The notes below the pieces were generated by a model. The model did not search any database. It was not told the DNA's origin and saw nothing but the letters and a program-made list of their open reading frames with translations. A stretch of DNA of 64,000 nucleotides, taken from NCBI GenBank assembly GCA_965208685.1, contig CBDBPL010000007.1, positions 1,488,001-1,552,000 of the forward strand, written 5' to 3'. The number at the start of each line of letters is the position of its first letter. Position 1 is the first letter of the stretch. The DNA is from JAJEFO01 sp965208685. GTDB lineage: Bacteria; Pseudomonadota; Alphaproteobacteria; Rhodobacterales; Rhodobacteraceae. A program made the translations under genes and the position numbers. Below are positions 10,499 through 19,902 of this stretch, piece after piece.

Positions 10499-11866
10499 TC
10501 AGTTGGCGACCATCTCTAGGAAGTCCGCCTGTGCCGCAGCGCCTGCCTCGGCGGGCTCCGCACCGCCATAGATGTCCTGGATCACATCCACGATGCGCAG
10601 CGCGAACTCGCTCCAGCCAGCGCGTTGCACGACCGAGGTTTGCGAATTCGGCATCGCCGCCGCGACGGCATCCACGTAGGTCTGCGGGAAGCTCGACGCA
10701 TAGTCGGGGTCGGCCCAAGTGGACAGCCGCGGGGCGCCTCCGTGAAGCTTGCCGATCGCCGTCGCGTTGTCGGCGTTCGACATGTACTGGATGAACAGCC
10801 ACCCCGCCTCTGCGTTGGCGGCGTTCTGCGGGATGCCGAAGCCCCACTGCCAGTGCGCGGTGAAGGGCTTGCCCTCGTCGTTGTCGACCGGGATCACCGC
10901 ATAGCCGATCCTGCCCGCGATCGGGCTTTCGTCCGGGTTCTCGAAGCCTGGCGCGAAGAGGCTGGCGTCGATGAAGAACGCCGCGCCGCCCGCCATGAAG
11001 AACTGCGACGCGTCCGGCCAGTCCATCGCCTGAATGTTGACGGGCCCGGCCTTCATCAGTTCGGCGTAGTTCGCGAGGCCGCGCACGATGTCGGGGTCGT
11101 CCAGCCTCGGCTGTGTCCAGTCGCCCGAGAACCAGACGTTGTAAGGCGCCGAACGGTCGGCCGATCCGACGGAGTTGTTGACGAACCCGGTGATCGTGTC
11201 GATCAGCGTGTCGGAGCGGATCCCTCGCAGGACGGCGCCGGCCACTGCGCCCCCGCTTTCCTCCTTCACTTGCCGCGCCGCGTCGATCAGTTCCTCCATG
11301 GTTGTCGGCATCCTGCCGTCGAGATACTGGTCTACGTGATCCATGTTCGCGAAAAGTATGTAGGTCTCGAAAGACGCCGGAATGCCGTGATACTGCCAGC
11401 TTCCGCCGACCTCATACTTGGTTGCATCCAGAAATCCGGCGGGAATGTCGTCGAGGTCGTAGTCCGCCGCGGTCAGGTCGGGACTGTCTATGAAGGCCTG
11501 GAGCGAGTGCACGAGACCGTTCGCGTGCTGCGTGTACGCCGTCGAGTCCATTGGCAGGAAATACACGTCCATCTGGGAATTGCCGCCGGAGCCGCGCAGC
11601 GCGACCTCCATCCGGTCAAAATAGAGATCCTCGGCCATGGTCAGCAGGTTCACGTCGATTCCGGTGTCGCCTTCAAACTGCTCAAGCACCGTACGCACGC
11701 CGTCGGTGACCGGGTGTTCGGGCATCATCACGGTTATCGACCCGCCCGAGAACTGGTCCCACGCAAAGTCGGCAAGAGCTGCCGACGTCGTCATGCCGAG
11801 TGCCATCGTTGACGTCACGACCAGCATCGTCTCGCGGAACATTGTCTTGTCGCGCTGAATGTTCAT
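10499..11866 (-). CDS. Extracellular solute-binding protein, family 1 (sugar ABC importer)
   Basis: 455 residues. The chosen ATG at 11866 has a perfect AGGAGG ribosome site 5 nt upstream and gives a signal peptide (MLVVTSTMALGMTTSAALA followed by DFAWDQF). The mature part has the pattern of family 1 binding proteins: ITVMMPEHP at the start, EQFEGDTGIDVNL, and FTAHWQWGFGIPQNA late in the chain. First gene of the minus-strand transport operon, so probably its most abundant product. The ligand is not evident. Confidence 0.9.
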   Translation of the reverse strand: MNIQRDKTMFRETMLVVTSTMALGMTTSAALADFAWDQFSGGSITVMMPEHPVTDGVRTVLEQFEGDTGIDVNLLTMAEDLYFDRMEVALRGSGGNSQMDVYFLPMDSTAYTQHANGLVHSLQAFIDSPDLTAADYDLDDIPAGFLDATKYEVGGSWQYHGIPASFETYILFANMDHVDQYLDGRMPTTMEELIDAARQVKEESGGAVAGAVLRGIRSDTLIDTITGFVNNSVGSADRSAPYNVWFSGDWTQPRLDDPDIVRGLANYAELMKAGPVNIQAMDWPDASQFFMAGGAAFFIDASLFAPGFENPDESPIAGRIGYAVIPVDNDEGKPFTAHWQWGFGIPQNAANAEAGWLFIQYMSNADNATAIGKLHGGAPRLSTWADPDYASSFPQTYVDAVAAAMPNSQTSVVQRAGWSEFALRIVDVIQDIYGGAEPAEAGAAAQADFLEMVAN

Positions 11867-12090
11867 CTTGTCCTCCTGTTGAGTAGCGGCGGCCATGTCG
11901 CGGCCATTGGTCAACCGAAATCGCAGGATTTCGGGAAAAGATCAACCATTCTTGAAAATTGCTTGACCATTATGTCAATCGCCTGTGCGATAAATTTCTC
12001 GTGAGTTCCGGAAGGGCAAGCAGTTTTGGGCATTGGCAGCCCGGTTCAGGCGTGCAATTGGCTGACCATTCCGGAAATGGGTGGCTTGCC
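11867..12090. promoter_or_regulatory. Divergent promoter region with dyad TTGAC-N6-GTCAA
   Basis: The 224-bp AT-richer gap between the ABC operon and the divergent GntR gene carries a dyad at 11963-11978 (TTGAC, 6 nt, GTCAA). A repeated (T)CAACCATT/TGACCATT element also occurs near 11942, 11964 and 12062. These are reasonable binding sites for the adjacent GntR regulator. Promoter boxes cannot be fixed with confidence. Confidence 0.45.
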
Positions 12091-12777
12091 ATGTCGAACG
12101 GCACGACAGATCGCGTATACCAGGAAATCCGCAACCTGCTCCGGTCAGGCGACATCGCGCCCGGCCAAAGGATCCCGAACGAGCGGAGGCTCGCCGAAAT
12201 GAACCATGCCTCGCGCGCCCAGGTCCGCGACGCCTTGCTGATGCTGCAGCAGGACGGGCTCGTCGAACGCAAGATCGGCAGCGGCACCTACCTGTCGATG
12301 CGCGCGCCGCAGATCATCGAGCTGGCGGAAGCCCATGTGGCGATGTCTCCGGAGCGGTCTCACGACTTTCACGAGACGCTCGAGGCGAGGCTGATGATCG
12401 AGCCGCCGGTGGCTGCGCGAGCGGCCGAAGCGCCAACAAGGGAATTCGTCGCGGAGCTGGATGCCGCTCTGGAACGCATTCTTGACGCACCGACCTGGCT
12501 TCAGTTCAAGGAGGAGATCTACGGCTTCTCCAGGCTGTACTACGTCGAGGCCGGAAACGGCTTTCTTTGCTGGACCTTTGACCAGATCGTGTCCACCCGC
12601 CGCGCGAACAAGTTCGACGGCGGCACGGAGAAGGCTCCGGTCGCCAACCTGGTCCGCAAGCACTTCCACGAACGGCTGTCGAGAATCGCCGAAGCGATCA
12701 AGTCGGAAGACCCGGACAGGGCCCGCCTGGAGGTGGAGGGTTTCCTTGTCGGTATGGCCGCTTCCTCCGCACTGTAG
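12091..12777 (+). CDS. GntR-family transcriptional regulator, FadR subfamily
   Basis: 228 residues from the ATG at 12091; an in-frame extension back to 11959 has no homology and crosses the promoter. The N-terminal winged HTH is RVYQEIRNLLRSGDIAPGQR followed by LAEMNHASRAQVRDALLMLQ. The all-helical FCD effector domain follows (HDFHETLEARLMIEPPVAA). Divergent placement suggests it controls the 4-12 kb ABC/enzyme operon and responds to an imported compound or a catabolite. Confidence 0.88.
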   Translation: MSNGTTDRVYQEIRNLLRSGDIAPGQRIPNERRLAEMNHASRAQVRDALLMLQQDGLVERKIGSGTYLSMRAPQIIELAEAHVAMSPERSHDFHETLEARLMIEPPVAARAAEAPTREFVAELDAALERILDAPTWLQFKEEIYGFSRLYYVEAGNGFLCWTFDQIVSTRRANKFDGGTEKAPVANLVRKHFHERLSRIAEAIKSEDPDRARLEVEGFLVGMAASSAL

Positions 12778-12959
12778 CGGCCGCCGACCTGCCGGACGAA
12801 TTCATGGGGGCTTAGGCCGGCCCTCGCCTCGGGTTTCGATCGCGGCATACAATGCTGGTCCCCGGTCCGTCCACAGTGGTCCGCGTCCGCGGCCCGGTCA
12901 CGGGCGACGGCGAGAGAGTCCCGGGACGTCGGCGCGGACCGAGGTTCCCCGGTTCAAAA

Positions 12960-13235
12960 GCGGGGCATCCTGCCTTGGCGCCAGGACCGACCAGCCCCGC
13001 CGCTTCCAGGAGCGTGTCGGCTGTCGTGCTGCCGGATGTCTCGGACGCGTGCAGCGTCAGCGTGAAGTTGGGGCGTTCGTCCGCGAGCGCCGCCAGCTCC
13101 CGAAGATGAGCCGTACTGCCCTCGTTCTTCAAGCCATTGAAGAGAGGCGCTAGGCTGCCCCGCAGATCCATGGCATGCGCCCAGCCGACGAGAGGCGTGA
13201 TGCCGATGTTGCTGGCGATTCACAGCTCCGGTCTT
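12960..13235 (-). pseudogene. Possible remnant of a ferredoxin-reductase-type oxidoreductase
   Basis: On the minus strand an open stretch reads ASNIGITPLVGWAHAMDLRG and later HLRELAALADERPNFTLTL. The first resembles the G(G)IGITPL nucleotide-binding motif of FAD/NAD ferredoxin reductases, the second the helix and strand that follow it. No start, no FAD-binding domain and no complete NAD domain are present. The rest of 12778-13302 shows nothing I can support. Confidence 0.3.
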
Positions 13236-13302
13236 CCTGGGGCGCGGTCACTCGAAACGGCCATAGGGGCCTTGAGACGCTGCAAGGCGGGCGGGCAAGC
13301 TG

Positions 13303-14502
13303 CTACGCCCGTGTGGCGATCAGCTCGGAGGCCTTCAGCGCGCCTCCGGTTCTGTGTGGCAGTTCGACGGCCTTCAGGCCCGCCTCGATGGTGCCCAGGG
13401 CGCCGAGAATCATCTGGGCGTTGACGTGACCCATATGGCCAAGCCGGAAGAAGTGGTGCCATTCGGGCGCGGCTTTTGCCGCCATGCCGAGGCCGATTCC
13501 CAAAGTGAGTCCCGCACGTTCTTCGCACCATTCCCGGAGCGCGGTTGCTTTCGCCGAGCCAGTGAGCAGGGCGGTCACGGAATGCGACCTCATCGAAGGG
13601 TCGGGCGCGTTCACTTCCAGAGGGCCTTCCATTCCCCAATGTTCGAAGGCTGCCCAGACGGATTCGGCTATCGCCGCGTGTCGTGCCCAGATGTTCTCGA
13701 GACCCTCTTCCTCGATCATCAGGAGCGCCTCGCGCAGGCCATAGAGATGATGTGTAGGTGCGGTTCCCGCGAAATACTGGTAGAAGACCTCGGGCGCGAC
13801 GCGCGTGCGCCAGTCCCAATAGTAGGTGACGAGGCCGGCGCCGTTCCTGGCCTCTTCAGCCTTTCCGTTGAAATACACGAAGCCGAGCCCGGGCGGCGTC
13901 ATCAGGCCCTTTTGAGAGCCTGCAACCATCACGTCGACTCCCCATGCATCCATCTCGAAACGGTCGCACGCCAGGGACGCGATGCAATCGACCATGAAGA
14001 GCGCCGGATGGCCGGCCATGTCGATGGCGGACCGGATGGCCTCGATGTCGTTGCGAATGCCTGTAGACGTGTCCGTGTGAACGGCAAGGACGGCCTTGAT
14101 GTCGTGGCCTTGGTCCTTGCGAAGGCGTTCGGCCAGGCGGTCCGGGTCTATGGCGCTGCGCTGCCCGAAGTCCAGGACTTCCGTTTCGACTCCCATTCGC
14201 TGGGCCACTTCGGCCCAACCATGGGCAAATGTTCCCGTGGCCAGTGCCAGCGCGCGGTCGCCCGCGGACAGCGCGTTCGAGATCGCCGCCTCCCAGGCTC
14301 CATGGCCGTTGGCAATGTAGATTGCCACGTCGTGCCGCGTGCGCGCGACCTGCTTCAGGCGTTCGACAAGGTCGGGAACCATGTCCACAAGCTCGCCTTC
14401 GTAGATGTTGGGCGCGCTCCTGTGCATCGCCATCAACACCCGCTCGGGCATGACCGAGGGGCCGGGTATGGCGAGATAGGAAATGCCGCTGGAGAGTTTC
14501 AT
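13303..14502 (-). CDS. Class V aminotransferase, serine-glyoxylate/(S)-ureidoglycine-glyoxylate aminotransferase family
   Basis: 399 residues, PLP-dependent. These enzymes commonly transfer an amino group to glyoxylate or pyruvate. The N-terminus FLAIPGP-type motif reads YLAIPGPSVMPERVLMAM. GHGAWEAAISNAL binds the cofactor phosphate region, and VDCIASLACDRFEMDAWGVD leads to the Schiff-base lysine in VAGSQKGLMTPPGLGFVYF. The ATG at 14502 is at the family's usual N-terminus; the upstream open frame (to 14955) is unsupported. It stands alone between a gap of about 500 bp downstream and about 660 bp upstream. A broken paralogue lies at 2361-2515. Confidence 0.85.
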   Translation of the reverse strand: MKLSSGISYLAIPGPSVMPERVLMAMHRSAPNIYEGELVDMVPDLVERLKQVARTRHDVAIYIANGHGAWEAAISNALSAGDRALALATGTFAHGWAEVAQRMGVETEVLDFGQRSAIDPDRLAERLRKDQGHDIKAVLAVHTDTSTGIRNDIEAIRSAIDMAGHPALFMVDCIASLACDRFEMDAWGVDVMVAGSQKGLMTPPGLGFVYFNGKAEEARNGAGLVTYYWDWRTRVAPEVFYQYFAGTAPTHHLYGLREALLMIEEEGLENIWARHAAIAESVWAAFEHWGMEGPLEVNAPDPSMRSHSVTALLTGSAKATALREWCEERAGLTLGIGLGMAAKAAPEWHHFFRLGHMGHVNAQMILGALGTIEAGLKAVELPHRTGGALKASELIATRA

Positions 14503-15161
14503 GTCGGGGCTCCGGAATTCTGGCCGGACATATTCACATTCCGGCGCCGGAGACAATGCGTGTCTGGCGAGGAGAAGGGCCTGTCCCGCACTGCGCCTGC
14601 CCGCCCGAAAGGACACGGGGTCTTGCCGAGATCGTGCCCGTTCCGCATCCGGCGCGCACGCTGTCCAATTGGGCGCGCGTGCGTTGCGTGCGTGCCGAAC
14701 GGTGGCAGTCGCGGGGCATGTTCCCGCATCACGCAATGTCGCGCAGTTCCTTCCTCTCCGCCCAAGTCGAGAGCCTTGGCAACGCTGCCAACGAACACCT
14801 CGCTCCGCGATCTCGCGGCCCCACGATTCCAGACGTTGCGTTGAGGCATCACGCGAATGCCGTTTGGCTCGTGCTTCGCTGCATCGACGTTCGCGAATGT
14901 CCTTCGCGTTCGTTCTCCAGACCGGCGCAATGCGGGCATCGTCGAGCTGCCTCACGGCGGGCTTGGAGATGGCACGTCATTCGGCAACGGCAATGAGTCG
15001 GCTTTCGGGATCCCGCGACTTCGGCGGGCTTCCTGGATTGCAGTGGCTGCCGGAAGCGGTCCCGGCCGGACAATCCCGGTCGGAGAAAGCGGCTCGCCGT
15101 CTTGTGCGTGCGACACCGGCGGGCTAGCTAGTGCTGCGAGGTGGTCCGAGGAATCGAGGGC
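14503..15161. other. Intergenic region without a supported gene
   Basis: About 660 bp between divergent genes. Open frames of up to about 146 codons exist but have no recognisable motif, no good ribosome site and arginine-rich antisense-like composition. It presumably holds the promoters for the aminotransferase and the ABC exporter; I could not place them. Confidence 0.5.
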
Positions 15162-16952
15162 GTGAGCGAGAACTCCCAGACATCGGCCGACTGGTCCGGG
15201 CCGCACCGCGCGCATTCCAATCGTGAACTGATCGGATGGGTGTGGCGCAGCTACCTGAAAGGGCATTGGCCCAAGATTGCGGCTGCGCTTGTGCTGATGG
15301 CGATCGAAGGGTCAATGCTCGGCGCTCTCTCCTACATCGTGCAGCCGATGTTCGACCTTGTCTTCCTTGCCGGGAACCGGTCGGCGATCTACTGGGTGGC
15401 GGGCGTGATCGCAGGCATCTTCCTGATCAGGGCCGTGTCGGACTTCGGGCACCGGCTGCTCATGAACGGTGCAGGCCTGGCGGTTACTTCAAGCATGCAG
15501 CGTGACATGCTGAGCCATCTCCTGACGCTTGACAGCGCCTACTTCCAGTTCAACGCGCCGGGCACCCTGATCGAGCGCGTGCGGGGCGACACGACGCTGG
15601 CCAACCAGATCTGGATGCAGGTCCTTGGCACGGCCTGGCGCGAGGTCGTGACCGTCATTGCGCTGCTGGGCGTCGCGATTTCGGTGGATTGGCGCTGGAC
15701 GATCGTCGCTGTCGCCGGCGTGCCGATCCTTCTCGGGCCGGTGCTTGGCATGCAGCGCTACGTCCGGAAGAAGGCGCTTGCCGCGCGCGAGCTCGCCGCG
15801 CGGCTCTCGACGCTGCTGGACGAGATATTTCACGGCATGGACACGATCAAGCTGAACAACAGCGAGGCGTTCGAAGACCTGCGGTTCGGTGCGGCGGTTG
15901 ACCGATACCTTAACCAGGAAATGAAGGTCAGGATCGGGCAGGCAGGCCTTCCCTCGACCATGGACGTCGTTGCTGCCATCGGCTTTGCCAGTGTGGTGAT
16001 CTATGGCGGCGGCGAGATCATTGACGGAAAGAAGACCGTTGGCCAGTTCATGTCGTTCTTTACCGCGATGGCGCTGCTCTTCGATCCGTTCCGTCGGCTG
16101 GCGAGCGTCGCCGGCGCTTGGCAGGCGACCCGTGCAAGCCTGGAGCGGATTCGGAACGTGTTTCATGTGGCGCCGACCATACATGCGCCCGCAAGACCCA
16201 CGGCCTTGCCGGACGATCCTCGCGCGGCGGACATCAGGTTTGAGCATGTGGCCGCGTCCTACGGCCACGTTCCCGCGCTCAGGGACGTGACCTTCGTGGC
16301 CAAGGCCGGGGAAACGACTGCGCTCGTGGGTGCATCTGGAGCCGGAAAATCAACCATTTTCAGTGTTTTGACACGACTCCTTGATGCGAGCAGCGGTGAG
16401 ATCCTGATGGGAGGCGTCCCGTCCACCAAGCTTGATCTCGCCGACCTGCGGCAGCTCTTCTCGGTCGTTACGCAGGACGCTCCGATGTTCGACGAAAGCC
16501 TTCGGCACAATATCGTGCTCGCCACGCCTGACGTGACGGAAGAGCGCGTTTCCGCGGCTGTCGACGCCGCCCATTTGAGAGACTTTGTCGCCGGATCTCC
16601 CGAGGGCTTGGAAACGCCGGCGGGCCCACGTGGCACTGGACTTTCCGGAGGGCAGCGGCAAAGGGTGGCGATCGCCCGTGCGCTCCTGCGCGACGCGCCT
16701 GTCCTTCTGCTGGACGAGGCGACCTCTGCGCTGGATGCGGAAAGCGAGGCACACGTGCAGGAAGCGCTTGACCGCCTGGCCTCGGAGCGCACCACGCTGG
16801 TGATAGCCCACCGCCTTTCGACCATTCGAAAGGCCGACAAGATCGTGGTCATGGACAAGGGCAGGGTCGTCGACGAAGGGCGGCACGACGAGCTTCTCTC
16901 CCGTGGCGGCCTCTATGCGAGGTTGCACGAGCTTCAGTTCAACGAGGACTGA
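15162..16952 (+). CDS. ABC exporter, fused permease-ATPase half transporter (MsbA/MDR type)
   Basis: 596 residues from GTG 15162, which has a GAGGAA ribosome site 7 nt upstream; a GTG at 15141 in the same frame is less well placed. An N-terminal exporter membrane domain with about six helices (residues about 30-310) is followed by a nucleotide-binding domain. Walker A is LVGASGAGKSTIFSVL, signature LSGGQRQRVAIARALL, Walker B VLLLDEATSALDAES and H-loop LVIAHRLSTIRKADK. It would dimerise and export a hydrophobic substrate, such as a lipid or drug. No neighbouring gene indicates the cargo. Confidence 0.92.
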   Translation: MSENSQTSADWSGPHRAHSNRELIGWVWRSYLKGHWPKIAAALVLMAIEGSMLGALSYIVQPMFDLVFLAGNRSAIYWVAGVIAGIFLIRAVSDFGHRLLMNGAGLAVTSSMQRDMLSHLLTLDSAYFQFNAPGTLIERVRGDTTLANQIWMQVLGTAWREVVTVIALLGVAISVDWRWTIVAVAGVPILLGPVLGMQRYVRKKALAARELAARLSTLLDEIFHGMDTIKLNNSEAFEDLRFGAAVDRYLNQEMKVRIGQAGLPSTMDVVAAIGFASVVIYGGGEIIDGKKTVGQFMSFFTAMALLFDPFRRLASVAGAWQATRASLERIRNVFHVAPTIHAPARPTALPDDPRAADIRFEHVAASYGHVPALRDVTFVAKAGETTALVGASGAGKSTIFSVLTRLLDASSGEILMGGVPSTKLDLADLRQLFSVVTQDAPMFDESLRHNIVLATPDVTEERVSAAVDAAHLRDFVAGSPEGLETPAGPRGTGLSGGQRQRVAIARALLRDAPVLLLDEATSALDAESEAHVQEALDRLASERTTLVIAHRLSTIRKADKIVVMDKGRVVDEGRHDELLSRGGLYARLHELQFNED

Positions 16953-17072
16953 CGAGCCTGGCGTTCGGGTAGCCACGCACGCTCCGTCAATGCATGGACC
17001 GCTCGTCCGGAATTCCTCCAGGCGGACAAGAAACGCAGTTGCATTGCGCTTGCGCCCTGGCGGGCGGCCCCC

Positions 17073-18095
17073 TCAATTCCTGGCTTGGTCCACGAGCTTG
17101 CCCGCCGAGATCCAGGGCATCATCGCGCGAAGCTTTTCGCCAACCTCTTCAATCTGATGCGCGTCGTTGTTGCGGCGTGTCGACTTGAAGAACGGCTGTC
17201 CCACGGCGTTCTCCGTCATGAATTCCTGGACGAACTTTCCGGACTGGATGTCCCTCAGGATGGCCTGCATGCGAGCCCGGGTCTCGTCACGGGGCAGGAC
17301 CCGCGGCCCGGAGACGTATTCGCCGTACTCGGCCGTGTTGGAGATCGAGTAGTTCATGTTGGCGATGCCGCCCTCGTAGATGAGGTCCACGATGAGCTTG
17401 ACCTCGTGCAGGCACTCGAAATACGCCATCTCGGGGGCATAGCCGGCCTCTACCAGGGTCTCGAATCCCATGCGGATCAGCTCCACCAGGCCGCCGCAGA
17501 GCACGGCCTGTTCGCCAAACAGGTCGGTTTCGCACTCTTCCTTGAAGTCGGTCTCGATGATGCCGGAACGTCCGCCGCCGATGGCCGAGCAGTAGGACAG
17601 GCCGAGTTCGAGGGCCTTGCCGGACGCGTCGTTGTGAACGGCGACAAGACAGGGCACGCCTCCGCCCTTGACGTATTCGCCCCGTACCGTGTGGCCGGGT
17701 CCTTTCGGCGCCATCATGATCACGTCGATGCTGTCGGGCGCCTCGATCAATCCGAAATGCACGTTGAGGCCATGTGCAAACGCTATGGCGGCGCCCGGGC
17801 GAATGTGATCCCTGACTTGGGCTTTCCAGGTCTCGGCCTGCAGTTCGTCCGGCATGGTGAACATCATGAGGTCGCACCACGCGGCGGCGTCGGAGATGCC
17901 CATGACCTGCAGCCCTTCGGCTTCGGCCTTCCTGGCCGAGGGCGAGCCTTCGCGAAGCGCCACGGCAACGTTCCTGGCGCCGGAATCACGCAGGTTCAGC
18001 GCGTGTGCATGGCCCTGGCTGCCGTAACCAAGTATGGCCAGCTTCTTGTCCTTGATCAGGTTGATGTCGCAGTCGCGATCATAATATACGCGCAT
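17073..18095 (-). CDS. ilvC: Ketol-acid reductoisomerase (acetohydroxy acid isomeroreductase)
   Basis: 340 residues, the length of class I (short) KARI. It converts acetolactate or acetohydroxybutyrate to dihydroxy acids in valine and isoleucine synthesis, using NADPH and Mg2+. It starts MRVYYDRDCDINLIKDK, has the Rossmann motif LGYGSQGHAHALNLRDSG, the MAPKGPGHTVRGEY segment, and the metal-binding knotted domain with ETDLFGEQAVLCGGL and EMAYFECLHEVKLIVDLIYE. Convergent with the ABC exporter. It is monocistronic here, and a long hairpin lies about 120 bp upstream of its start. Confidence 0.97.
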   Translation of the reverse strand: MRVYYDRDCDINLIKDKKLAILGYGSQGHAHALNLRDSGARNVAVALREGSPSARKAEAEGLQVMGISDAAAWCDLMMFTMPDELQAETWKAQVRDHIRPGAAIAFAHGLNVHFGLIEAPDSIDVIMMAPKGPGHTVRGEYVKGGGVPCLVAVHNDASGKALELGLSYCSAIGGGRSGIIETDFKEECETDLFGEQAVLCGGLVELIRMGFETLVEAGYAPEMAYFECLHEVKLIVDLIYEGGIANMNYSISNTAEYGEYVSGPRVLPRDETRARMQAILRDIQSGKFVQEFMTENAVGQPFFKSTRRNNDAHQIEEVGEKLRAMMPWISAGKLVDQARN

Positions 18096-18216
18096 CGGAA
18101 CTTCCTTTGTCGCAGGTTTCGTGAATTCCGAGAGCTTCTAGCGCAGATTCACCGGGATGCAAGCAACGGCAACCGCGCCTCCCGCGATTCCGATTTTTGC
18201 CCTCGCCGGGCAGGCA

Positions 18217-18257
18217 GTCCCTGGCATGAACAGCGCAGGCTTGTTCATGCCAGGGAC
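18217..18257. promoter_or_regulatory. Strong hairpin upstream of ilvC
   Basis: Perfect 16-bp inverted repeat (GTCCCTGGCATGAACA, 9-nt loop, TGTTCATGCCAGGGAC). There is no T-run on either strand. It could be an operator, a 5'-leader structure of the ilvC transcript, or a REP-like element; the sequence alone does not decide. Confidence 0.6.
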
Positions 18258-18539
18258 CGGTCAAGCGTGAACGTTGCAGGGCCGCGTCAACCCTTCCCTT
18301 CGGCGCGACCCTCGCCATGCTCGGGCAAGCCCTGCGCGTGGCTCCTGTCGCGGGGTTGACCCGGCCCTTCCACTCGGCTCCTTCGAAATCGCGTTGAAAT
18401 CTGACCCACCCCCGGACCAGGCGAAAACGCCTCCATTGCACCGCACCAGAGAGGCGAACCCTCCGGTCCCGTCCCTGTCTTCAGCCCTCACGGAAAGTCA
18501 CGCCCCAGCGTCCGTTGTTCAATCGTGTCTGAAGAGGAC

Positions 18540-18600
18540 ACGACATACCGGACAGATGGCTCGTTACCTATACCGGACACTGCCAAATGTCATTGACACC
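18540..18600 (-). mobile_element. Possible insertion-sequence end remnant (IS21-like)
   Basis: Two copies of ATACCGGACA 25 bp apart (18545 and 18570) are followed by the palindrome TGTCATTGACA. Repeated short blocks next to a TGT...ACA terminus are typical of IS21-family ends. No transposase gene remains. The rest of 18258-18644 has no supported gene. Confidence 0.35.
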
Positions 18601-18644
18601 CGATAGCTTCCGGGTCCTCGCCGGCATTGGCGTCGGCGGCAGAC

Positions 18645-19850
18645 TCAGCCCGCAAGCCTCCAGCCCGCAAGACCCGCCCGCATGACGCGGTCACGCAGGG
18701 GGGGCCAGTCTCCGACCAGCCGCAACCCGGCGGAGCGGAGGACCTGTGCGGCAGGCGAGCCGTCGCGACAGAGCCGGTTGTAGAAGTCGATGACCATGGT
18801 GCGGGCCAGCACGTCCCGCTGCCGGAGGCGCGCGAAAGTGCCGAGCTGCATGGCAGTCCCGAGTTCTCCTGGTGCATCGCGCGCAACTTCGAGCAGGCAC
18901 CAGACGTCCGAGAGCGAGACGTTCAGGCCTTGTGCGCCGATCGGAGGCAGCACGTGGGCCGCTTCGGCAATCACTGCGACGCGTTGGCCGGCGAACCTGT
19001 GCGCTCTCTGCGCCATGACCGGCCACACTTGGCGGGCGGACATCGGAGAAAGCGGGCCCAGCACGTTGCAAGAGCGCTGCGTGGCGGCCTCTCCGAGCGC
19101 CGCGTCGTCAAGACCGGCGAGCCGCAGCGATTCGGGTCCGTCATGCATCCAGACCGCCGCAGACGCCGGCGCGCCGTTCCTGTCCGGCAAGGGTACCAGA
19201 ACGAAGGCGCCGCCCGAGAGGTACAGTTCTGTCGAGGCCGCATTGTGTGGCGACGGGTGCGACACCGCAAAGGCCAGGGCCTTCTGGCCGTATCGGGTGG
19301 TCTCGGCTCCGATGCCTGCCGCCTCGCGCAGGGGCGACGCACTGCCATCGGCTGCAATCGCCAGCCTTGCCCGGAGCCTCGATCCGTCTGTCAGGCCGAC
19401 AATCGCCTCGTTCTGGCGCGTTACAAGCGACGAGAATCCGACGCCGAACTTGAGATCGATGCGCGGATTGGATTCAGCCATGTCGGCCAGCCTTCGCCGG
19501 GTCAGGGCATTGGGGAGGTTCCACCCCAGTGCGGGAATGCCAAGATCGGCGGCACGGAAAGAGCGTTCGGTATCGATCCTTGGCGGGTCTCCCGTGCAAT
19601 TGGCAACGCGAAGGACCTCGAGCGGCGTCGCGGCGTCGCGCAGCGCGTGCCAGATGCCCATCGCTTCCAGATGCCGACGCGACGGCTCAAGAAATGCCGT
19701 GGACCGCAGGTCGTCGCTCCCGCCCTCTGCAGGCGCCGGTGCGGGGTCGGCAAGCGTTACCGAAAGGCCCGCATCCGCAAGTCCCAGGGCCGCCACCAGC
19801 CCGGCAATGCCCCCGCCGGAAACGAATATGTCGGTTTCTTCCGCGCGCAT
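18645..19850 (-). CDS. UbiH/UbiF/VisC-family FAD-dependent monooxygenase (ubiquinone biosynthesis hydroxylase type)
   Basis: 401 residues from ATG 19850. Family members hydroxylate the aromatic ring of ubiquinone precursors using FAD, NADPH and O2 at the inner membrane. The FAD GxGxxG fingerprint is DIFVSGGGIAGLVAALGLADAG. The second FAD motif is ARLAIAADGSASPLREAAGI, and the ubiquinone-hydroxylase signature region is AEAAHVLPPIGAQGLNVSLSDV near residue 295. Which ring position it modifies cannot be told. It is followed upstream by the HAD hydrolase gene after 52 bp, same strand, possibly co-transcribed. Confidence 0.85.
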   Translation of the reverse strand: MRAEETDIFVSGGGIAGLVAALGLADAGLSVTLADPAPAPAEGGSDDLRSTAFLEPSRRHLEAMGIWHALRDAATPLEVLRVANCTGDPPRIDTERSFRAADLGIPALGWNLPNALTRRRLADMAESNPRIDLKFGVGFSSLVTRQNEAIVGLTDGSRLRARLAIAADGSASPLREAAGIGAETTRYGQKALAFAVSHPSPHNAASTELYLSGGAFVLVPLPDRNGAPASAAVWMHDGPESLRLAGLDDAALGEAATQRSCNVLGPLSPMSARQVWPVMAQRAHRFAGQRVAVIAEAAHVLPPIGAQGLNVSLSDVWCLLEVARDAPGELGTAMQLGTFARLRQRDVLARTMVIDFYNRLCRDGSPAAQVLRSAGLRLVGDWPPLRDRVMRAGLAGWRLAG

Positions 19851-19902
19851 GATGGGAACCGTTACGGCCTTTGCTGCCTGTCGTGGATGAGCCGGGACTC
19901 CG

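Noticed and set aside
14499..14939. 146-codon minus-strand frame upstream of the aminotransferase
   Set aside because: No motif, arginine-rich, poor start context and mostly in the expected promoter region.
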